Of a DNA stretch of 7,071 nt, positions 1 through 4,420 are shown one piece after another (position 1 is the stretch's first letter; every line of letters begins with the position of its first letter). Under the pieces are notes generated by a model, which did no database searches, was not told the DNA's origin, and saw only the letters and a list, made by a program, of their open reading frames with translations. A program made the translations under genes and the position numbers. Location: positions 1 through 7,071 of the forward strand of contig JAQIDA010000070.1 in assembly GCA_027858275.1 (NCBI GenBank). Reading direction: 5' to 3'. The stretch is from Candidatus Kapaibacterium sp. Lineage in GTDB: Bacteria; Bacteroidota; Ignavibacteria; Kapaibacteriales; UBA2268.

Positions 1-1
1 G

Positions 2-94
2 CGTAAACAACTCCAAAAGAAACAGGAATGTAAAAAACAGACGAAGCAACAGAAGAATCAGCAGGGACAGCCGCCAAAGAGCACAGGCGAATAA
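2..94 (+). CDS. Possible 3' tail of an upstream Lys/Gln-rich ORF
   Basis: A second frame is open from base 2 to a TAA at 92-94 and reads as a Lys/Gln-rich tail ending QPPKSTGE. It overlaps the first 92 bases of the longer open frame that starts at base 3. Only one of the two is likely to be coding here. The longer frame is preferred because it continues without a stop for 1014 bases, but this tail also looks like a plausible protein C-terminus. A +1 shift joining the two frames is a third possibility. The window edge prevents a decision. Confidence 0.2.
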   Translation, partial: RKQLQKKQECKKQTKQQKNQQGQPPKSTGE

Positions 95-1016
95 ATATGG
101 CAATATTAAAAACTCAGTACATATTGGTCTACTTGAAAATGATCTTTTCATAGACTATTATTATCGTTTCCGGGACGCTCTTGACAGATTCGGGGAGAAG
201 TCTCTTACAAAAATATTGCATGACAGTTCTGCTGATGTATGGGAAAATAAAATCCCGGTGAAAGTGGAGATAAATGACCTGCAAGTTTATGATGAGTGGG
301 GCTTTTGGAATTATGAGGCCGGAGTGACTTGCGGTTTGAAATTCTATTACTCGGATGCTTCCGGTGAAAAAGTAGTTGAAACCAAATATGAGGATTCATT
401 TAGTTCTGTGGAGTTTATTAACAGCAGGATTCAATATCTTGTATATGACGCGATTTATGATTGCTCGAGTCAATTTGTTCGAGAATTTGATAAATCATAT
501 CCCGGGAATACATTAGTAAGAGATTCGTCAGAAATTACTGAGATTTATGATTATAAAAAGGCATATGATTTTGAATATACTTTAATGAACCATTCCGGGA
601 CAGAATTGATGTATAGGGCCGGATTTGGATTAACTGTTGGAAGAAATGCGAAGGATTCTTGGTTTCAAAATCGTTTATCCGTAAAATTTTCAATTGATCA
701 AATAAAAAATTCAAACGGTAAAACAACTTTCCCCGGATTAGCTGTTGGCTACTCTCCAATAGTTTATTTTTCAAATTCACATAAAGGATTATTTCTAAAT
801 CCTGAGGTTGAATTATTTTTGGGCGATGAATCAGAAGTCACTCCGTATTCATATCAGAGGTATTCGATTTTTGGTACATATCTGAACGGGAAAATTGGAA
901 TTAAAGTTGGAAAGTTTAGCCTTAAGGCAGGTCTGTTTATGATGAACGTGCTTAATTCAAATATCGCGGATTCCGACTCGGGGTTTTTGATTGAACTTGG
1001 TATCTTCATTCATTAA
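3..1016 (+). CDS. Unrecognised protein with a beta-barrel-like C-terminus (5' end outside window)
   Basis: The frame is open from base 3 to the TAA at 1014-1016 (337 residues) and contains no ATG or GTG before 216, so the true start lies left of the window. The first in-frame start-type codon is a TTG at 216, inside apparently coding sequence, and is probably not used. Residues 1-30 are an Arg/Asn/Ser-rich stretch. Residues about 75-165 look like a mixed alpha/beta domain I cannot name. Residues about 200-337 show alternating hydrophobic/polar strands separated by Gly/Asn/Asp turns (for example VKFSIDQI, LAVGYSPIVYFS, GKIGIKVGKFSLKAGLF, GFLIELGIFIH), as expected of an outer-membrane beta-barrel. 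The last residue is His after an Ile-Phe-Ile strand, not the usual terminal aromatic. The gene converges on the terminase with a 34-base gap. It is AT-rich (about 27% GC in the stretch 541-600). The barrel call is inference from the pattern; no family was recognised. Confidence 0.7.
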   Translation, partial: VNNSKRNRNVKNRRSNRRISRDSRQRAQANKYGNIKNSVHIGLLENDLFIDYYYRFRDALDRFGEKSLTKILHDSSADVWENKIPVKVEINDLQVYDEWGFWNYEAGVTCGLKFYYSDASGEKVVETKYEDSFSSVEFINSRIQYLVYDAIYDCSSQFVREFDKSYPGNTLVRDSSEITEIYDYKKAYDFEYTLMNHSGTELMYRAGFGLTVGRNAKDSWFQNRLSVKFSIDQIKNSNGKTTFPGLAVGYSPIVYFSNSHKGLFLNPEVELFLGDESEVTPYSYQRYSIFGTYLNGKIGIKVGKFSLKAGLFMMNVLNSNIADSDSGFLIELGIFIH

Positions 1017-1050
1017 ATCAGATGAATTTGCAGAGAAATTTTTTTAATTC

Positions 1051-2526
1051 TCAAAATCCTTTTGTGATTCCCGTGCTTCTGTCGGCTTTTTTCGCACCCG
1101 CGGGACCTCCTTTTGAGATTGGCCGGATTAATTGATCGATGTAAGCGAATGTATCGACTTGGTCGTCGTGCGCCCCGTTGGGAAATGAGAGTAGTTCCGA
1201 CTCGAAGCAATTGAGCCAGTGCGCTGCTTCCTTGAAATAGACAGAGCCGGTTTCGCATTTGGCAGCGATCGGCAGTGCGCGACTCAGTTTGTCTTTGTCA
1301 GGACGCAATTCGCTGACGGGCAGACCTTGACGCAGCGCGGATTGGATCAGCGACAGTTGATATTGAACGCTTTCTATGCCGATTATCAGCGGTCTGTGCC
1401 GGTCGTAAACTGATTGAATCAAGTTCAGATGATCCGCTCCTTCCAATCGCTCACGAATAATATCAATCACATATATATTTCGATTCGCATCCACGCAGAA
1501 AACGAGAATAACTGTATAATCTGAATTGCTTTTTACGGTTACTGCGAGATCAACAACGGCGTAAACTGTGCATCTGTCTTTGGAGATGATTGAGCCGACC
1601 GCGTCTTTCAATATGAAACAATCCGGATTGTCCGTGAAATACTTGAAATTCTTGCGCTTGAAAATGCCGCCGCCTTGGGGCGAGGGACTTTGTTGATATA
1701 AGGCGGAAAACCAATATGAGCCGATGCTGTTTTTGATATTCATCAATCGATCAAGCGGGAATCTTGACGACCAAAGCGCCTCTCCCCTGTCACGACCAAG
1801 AATATCGTTTGAATCCGCGATTGCCGGGAGATTAATTATATGCCATTGTTCATCTACGTCGGTTGGCCGGTCGTTCTCCGCTTGCTTTTTCAGAAGTCTG
1901 CCGCAAAGATCATCCTCGTGCCAGCGAGTCATGATTATCACTATCGTTCCGGCGGGCTCTAATCGCGTGTAAGCGGTTGAATTGAACCATTCCCACACGT
2001 TGTCGCGGATTGTAGAACTATGCGCCTCAGCGTCGTTTATGACAGGATCGTCAATTATTAATAAATCCGCACCCTTCCCGGTTATCGAACCACCCGCGCC
2101 GACACAATACATGGCTCCGGAATTATCCTTTATTTCAAATTGGCTGACCGAACGGGAGGAGGAATCAATTTCTATGTTGAAATATTCTTTGCCTTTGTCT
2201 ATCAGCATATCACGGACTTTCCGACCCCAGGAAGCAGCAAATTGGGCTTCATAAGAAGTGAGCAGAATCTTGCGATCGGGGAACATTCCGAGATACCAAG
2301 CCGGGAAATATTTGGAAACGAGCTCTGATTTGCCGTGTCGGGGCGGCATATTGATAATAACACGCTTCAGTTCCTTGCGAGCGACTTTCATTAAAGTCTG
2401 ATCGAGAATCCGCAGATGAGGAGGATATTGCCATTTATATTCGGAAATCTCGGAGGCAAACCAAGCCGGCGAAAACGTTCGCAAGGCTTGTATTAATGTT
2501 TGTTGCTGTTCGGCGGATGTCTTCAT
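1051..2526 (-). CDS. terL: Phage terminase large subunit (ATPase/nuclease), lone copy
   Basis: This 491-residue protein is the motor and nuclease that cuts concatemeric phage DNA and drives it into the procapsid. It starts at ATG 2526-2524 and stops at TGA 1053-1051. The N-terminal ATPase has a Walker A PPRHGKSE at residues 61-68, a Walker B DLLIIDD at 154-160, and the coupling motif TRWHEDD at 200-206. The RNase H-like nuclease has acidic residues in VVDLAV (D326), IGIES (E385) and AHDDQVD (D454, D455, D458). The segment IINMPPRHGKSELVSKYFPA and the length fit the family named 'phage uncharacterized protein, putative large terminase' (TIGR01630/COG5410-like). No frameshift or missing motif is seen. 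No small terminase, portal, protease or capsid gene adjoins it: a convergent host-type gene lies downstream and a T9SS cargo gene upstream. Its base composition is richer in GC than the gene at the left (52% at 1321-1380). It is either a prophage remnant, a domesticated gene or part of a dispersed phage/GTA locus. Confidence 0.95.
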   Translation of the reverse strand: MKTSAEQQQTLIQALRTFSPAWFASEISEYKWQYPPHLRILDQTLMKVARKELKRVIINMPPRHGKSELVSKYFPAWYLGMFPDRKILLTSYEAQFAASWGRKVRDMLIDKGKEYFNIEIDSSSRSVSQFEIKDNSGAMYCVGAGGSITGKGADLLIIDDPVINDAEAHSSTIRDNVWEWFNSTAYTRLEPAGTIVIIMTRWHEDDLCGRLLKKQAENDRPTDVDEQWHIINLPAIADSNDILGRDRGEALWSSRFPLDRLMNIKNSIGSYWFSALYQQSPSPQGGGIFKRKNFKYFTDNPDCFILKDAVGSIISKDRCTVYAVVDLAVTVKSNSDYTVILVFCVDANRNIYVIDIIRERLEGADHLNLIQSVYDRHRPLIIGIESVQYQLSLIQSALRQGLPVSELRPDKDKLSRALPIAAKCETGSVYFKEAAHWLNCFESELLSFPNGAHDDQVDTFAYIDQLIRPISKGGPAGAKKADRSTGITKGF

Positions 2527-2535
2527 ATTTATAAT

Positions 2536-2553
2536 TCAATAATACTTGCACAT
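2536..2553 (-). CDS. Five-codon leader mini-ORF upstream of the terminase
   Basis: On the minus strand, ATG TGC AAG TAT TAT TGA (MCKYY) follows a good Shine-Dalgarno sequence, and its TGA is separated from the terminase ATG by only nine bases. It is in the same frame as the terminase. It could be a leader peptide that affects terminase translation by re-initiation, or a relic of a longer N-terminus cut by a stop codon. It could also be chance in AT-rich leader sequence. No function is claimed. Confidence 0.3.
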   Translation of the reverse strand: MCKYY

Positions 2554-2557
2554 TTGT

Positions 2558-2563
2558 TTCCTC
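2558..2563 (-). promoter_or_regulatory. Shine-Dalgarno-like GAGGAA ahead of the mini-ORF
   Basis: The minus strand reads GAGGAA, ACAA, then ATG of the mini-ORF at 2553. This four-base spacing suits a ribosome binding site. The terminase ATG at 2526 is 31 bases downstream of the motif, too far for direct use, and has only AT-rich sequence just ahead of it. Ribosomes may therefore load at the mini-ORF. Many Bacteroidota genes lack a Shine-Dalgarno sequence, so the terminase ATG could also be used alone. Confidence 0.45.
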
Positions 2564-2661
2564 AATAATATAAAGAATGCCGTGAAGCGTACGGGAAAGT
2601 ATTTTGAAATTATTTTTCACACATTTTTTGGGGATAGAGGACGGATTTGGACACATCACAC

Positions 2662-2695
2662 AAAAAAATGCCCTGCTCGGATGAGCAGGGCTTTT
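2662..2695 (-). terminator. Strong rho-independent terminator of the T9SS cargo gene
   Basis: A perfect 9-bp inverted repeat, GCCCTGCTC at 2670-2678 and GAGCAGGGC at 2683-2691, encloses a 4-base loop. On the minus strand the stem is followed by A and then seven T residues (2668-2662). On the plus strand it is followed by only four T residues. It lies 35 bases downstream of the cargo gene's stop codon and should end that transcript before the terminase gene. It may also act weakly on plus-strand transcription. Confidence 0.9.
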
Positions 2696-2725
2696 ATGTC
2701 TAAAATGATACTTTATCGTGATTTG

Positions 2726-4411
2726 TTATTTCACAATGATCATTCTCTGTTGCTGTGTGAACTGACCGGATTTCAAAACTACCCAATATGTGCCTGACGG
2801 CAAGTCGTTGACCGGAACAACTACGCTGTATTTACCGGTTTGCATAACTTTGTTAATCGGTGTTGCCACTAATTCGCCGGTTGAACTAAATATTTCAACG
2901 GTTGTGTAAGTTTCCATGCCGATCGCGAAATTGATGTCGGTGTGATTTCTTACAGGATTCGGACTTATGGGCTTAAGTACATACTGAGTACCTGAAAGCT
3001 GTACTTTTCTCAAATCATATACACATGTTTTTTTGACTTCTACGTTTGAACCTGTAGCAGTCATGTCCACACATGCAGATCCGCCTGCATCAACCACAAC
3101 AGTAAAGTCCATATTGTCTTTGTCTGTCTTTGGTAAGTATGTACCGAATTCAATTTTGACTAAGTCAGTTCCGCCCGGATGATTGAATGATGCACCGTTC
3201 AAATAGAATGTTGCTTGACCTGTTTCGTGATCAACCATTGCATTTGAAACTGTATATCCCGGTATAGCGGAAGTGATACCGCTCGGAAGGACCTTGATAA
3301 ACTCAGGTTCGTATCTCAGGGTGAAGCCTATTGATGTGATATCGGCCATTCCCATATCTTCGCCTGCGTCTAATTGCAAGTATACATTACCCAGATCACC
3401 AATTTCAAATAACTGATGAGTATCATCTAATTTATTCATATTAGCAGGGATTCTTGTACTTACTGAACGATCGTAATGTACGGCGACACAAGACAATGTG
3501 ACCTGATCACTCGGGTTGTCAGGAATGTCGCTGAGAATTGTAACTGTTTCCGTATGAGTTCCTTCTGTCAAAGGATCGAACAAGAAATTGATGTCGCGAG
3601 TTTCACCGGGAACAAGATCAAACGGGCCTTCGTCAGCAGCATTCTCGAACTTGAATGAATTCTGCGCAGGATTGTCGAAAGATACTTTCGTTACATGAAT
3701 ATCTTGTTGAGCATCGCCTGCGGCACCGTTGTATGTCAGTGTCATAGTGATTATTTTCGGATCATAAACACAAGTTGTAACAGTTGTTACATCTGTAGTG
3801 ACATCTTGATCAAATCCTGAACCTGTCCAAACGGAGGTTTGTTCTGTTTCGGCATCACTTACAGTAGTGACTGAAGCTGTCAGATTTTCAGGACGAGTAG
3901 CAACAAATTCAGCATCGATTTCAATGTATTGGCCGGGTTGAAGTGTTACGGGCAATCCTGTAGCGGCAGTTTTAACACTTGCATCAGAATTCATTATTCT
4001 CAATGCGTTGATATCGAATCGGAAGCCTTCGCTGCCGTATACATCAGCGTTGATTGCTGTAGCAATTGCTCCGGCGGCTGATGTTGTTAAATCAGTGATT
4101 GTAACTGAATCACAATATTCCCATTCTGTACGTGACATATTGGCAATTTTGACAGTCCTCATTATTTTATTGGGATAGTCATTGACATATGTTACTGCAA
4201 AGTCCATATTTGCCGTTACAAGTCTCGGAACAATACCAACACCTTGCAACAATGTTTCAGTCGGACTGGCGGCTGTATTATCATATGTAAATCTCAATGT
4301 GTGAACGCCTGTTACAACAGGATGGAAATCTACGGGAACATGCAAGTCTGAACCGTCAGCAATTTCCTTGTTCACCAAAGAACTTCTGTCAAATTCAAAT
4401 GCATCGCCCAC
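2726..4411 (-). CDS. C-terminal half: beta-sandwich domains and T9SS type A sorting domain
   Basis: This half is 561 residues if it starts at the GTG at 4411, but there is no convincing ribosome binding site and no signal peptide, so it is probably the tail of the gene that starts at 7063. Residues 1-60 complete an ASH-type domain begun before the stop. Residues about 63-215 and 218-312 are further beta-rich modules, the second with LVPGETRDINFLFDP and an EGTH turn typical of ASH/choice-of-anchor domains. Residues about 331-462 (VYLQLDAGED, GFTLRYEPEFIKV, GQATFYLNGASF, LVKIEFGTYL) resemble a cohesin-like fold; this is inference. Residues 482-561 are a T9SS type A sorting domain: ISPNPVRN, TTVEIFSSTGELVA, LPSGTYWVVLKSG, and the basic end RMIIVK. 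The sorting domain directs outer-membrane translocation by the type IX system and is normally cleaved. Confidence 0.88.
   Translation of the reverse strand: MGDAFEFDRSSLVNKEIADGSDLHVPVDFHPVVTGVHTLRFTYDNTAASPTETLLQGVGIVPRLVTANMDFAVTYVNDYPNKIMRTVKIANMSRTEWEYCDSVTITDLTTSAAGAIATAINADVYGSEGFRFDINALRIMNSDASVKTAATGLPVTLQPGQYIEIDAEFVATRPENLTASVTTVSDAETEQTSVWTGSGFDQDVTTDVTTVTTCVYDPKIITMTLTYNGAAGDAQQDIHVTKVSFDNPAQNSFKFENAADEGPFDLVPGETRDINFLFDPLTEGTHTETVTILSDIPDNPSDQVTLSCVAVHYDRSVSTRIPANMNKLDDTHQLFEIGDLGNVYLQLDAGEDMGMADITSIGFTLRYEPEFIKVLPSGITSAIPGYTVSNAMVDHETGQATFYLNGASFNHPGGTDLVKIEFGTYLPKTDKDNMDFTVVVDAGGSACVDMTATGSNVEVKKTCVYDLRKVQLSGTQYVLKPISPNPVRNHTDINFAIGMETYTTVEIFSSTGELVATPINKVMQTGKYSVVVPVNDLPSGTYWVVLKSGQFTQQQRMIIVK
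2729..2968 (-). other. T9SS type A sorting domain (C-terminal 80 residues)
   Basis: This region encodes the sorting domain of the large cargo protein. The PNP motif (SPNPVRN), the VEIFSSTGELV strand-turn-strand, the Gly-Thr-Tyr segment (SGTYWVVLKSG) and a short basic end are the standard marks of this domain. It implies that the host has a type IX secretion system, which is essentially confined to the Bacteroidota and relatives. Confidence 0.93.
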
Positions 4412-4417
4412 AATATC

Positions 4418-4420
4418 TTA
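4418..4420 (-). other. In-frame TAA that splits the T9SS cargo gene
   Basis: The minus strand reads ATC TCA TAA GAT ATT GTG GGC GAT in one uninterrupted frame. The residues on each side (MIKNLKIS and then DIVGDAFEF) fit together as adjacent strands of one ASH-type domain. One base change would convert the TAA into a sense codon such as GAA, CAA, AAA, TCA or TAT. The same gene ends at a TAA directly after a canonical T9SS C-terminus, so TAA works as a normal stop here and code reassignment is unlikely. Confidence 0.9.

Larger units (their letters stand above)
2527..2661 (-). other. Leader/intergenic region of the terminase gene
   Basis: This AT-rich stretch must hold the terminase promoter if the terminator just upstream of it works. 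I looked for both a sigma70-type -35/-10 pair and the Bacteroidota-type TTG / TAnnTTTG pair. Only weak partial matches were found (a TATATT near 2570 without a convincing -35, and TACTTTC near 2600), so no promoter is called. Apart from the mini-ORF and its ribosome binding site, nothing else was recognised. Confidence 0.4.

Noticed and set aside
98..154. ATG-started 18-codon ORF (MAILKTQYILVYLKMIFS) as a signal-peptide-like start
   Set aside because: It stops at 152-154 and the sequence in the neighbouring frame continues into the long gene. It is best explained as an out-of-frame shadow.
216..218. TTG as the true start of the left gene
   Set aside because: The frame is open and coding-like upstream (for example DYYYRFRDALDRFG), there is no ribosome binding site or signal peptide at this point, and the TTG reads naturally as an internal Leu.
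1033..1052. Hairpin between the two convergent genes (GAGAA / TTCTC) as a bidirectional terminator
   Set aside because: The stem is only 5 bp, AT-rich, with a 10-base loop and no T-tract after it. It is too weak to call.
1017..2661. Attachment-site direct repeats flanking the terminase
   Set aside because: I compared the short AT-rich flanks by eye and found only poly-A/T similarity, with no convincing duplicated core.
2546..2797. Plus-strand ORF of 83 residues across the intergenic region
   Set aside because: It runs through the rho-independent terminator and into the antisense of the T9SS domain, and has no recognisable protein features.
4418..4420. TAA read as a sense codon through genetic-code reassignment
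   Set aside because: The plus-strand gene ends in TAA at 1014-1016, and the cargo gene itself ends in TAA right after a canonical T9SS C-terminus, so TAA is a working stop here.
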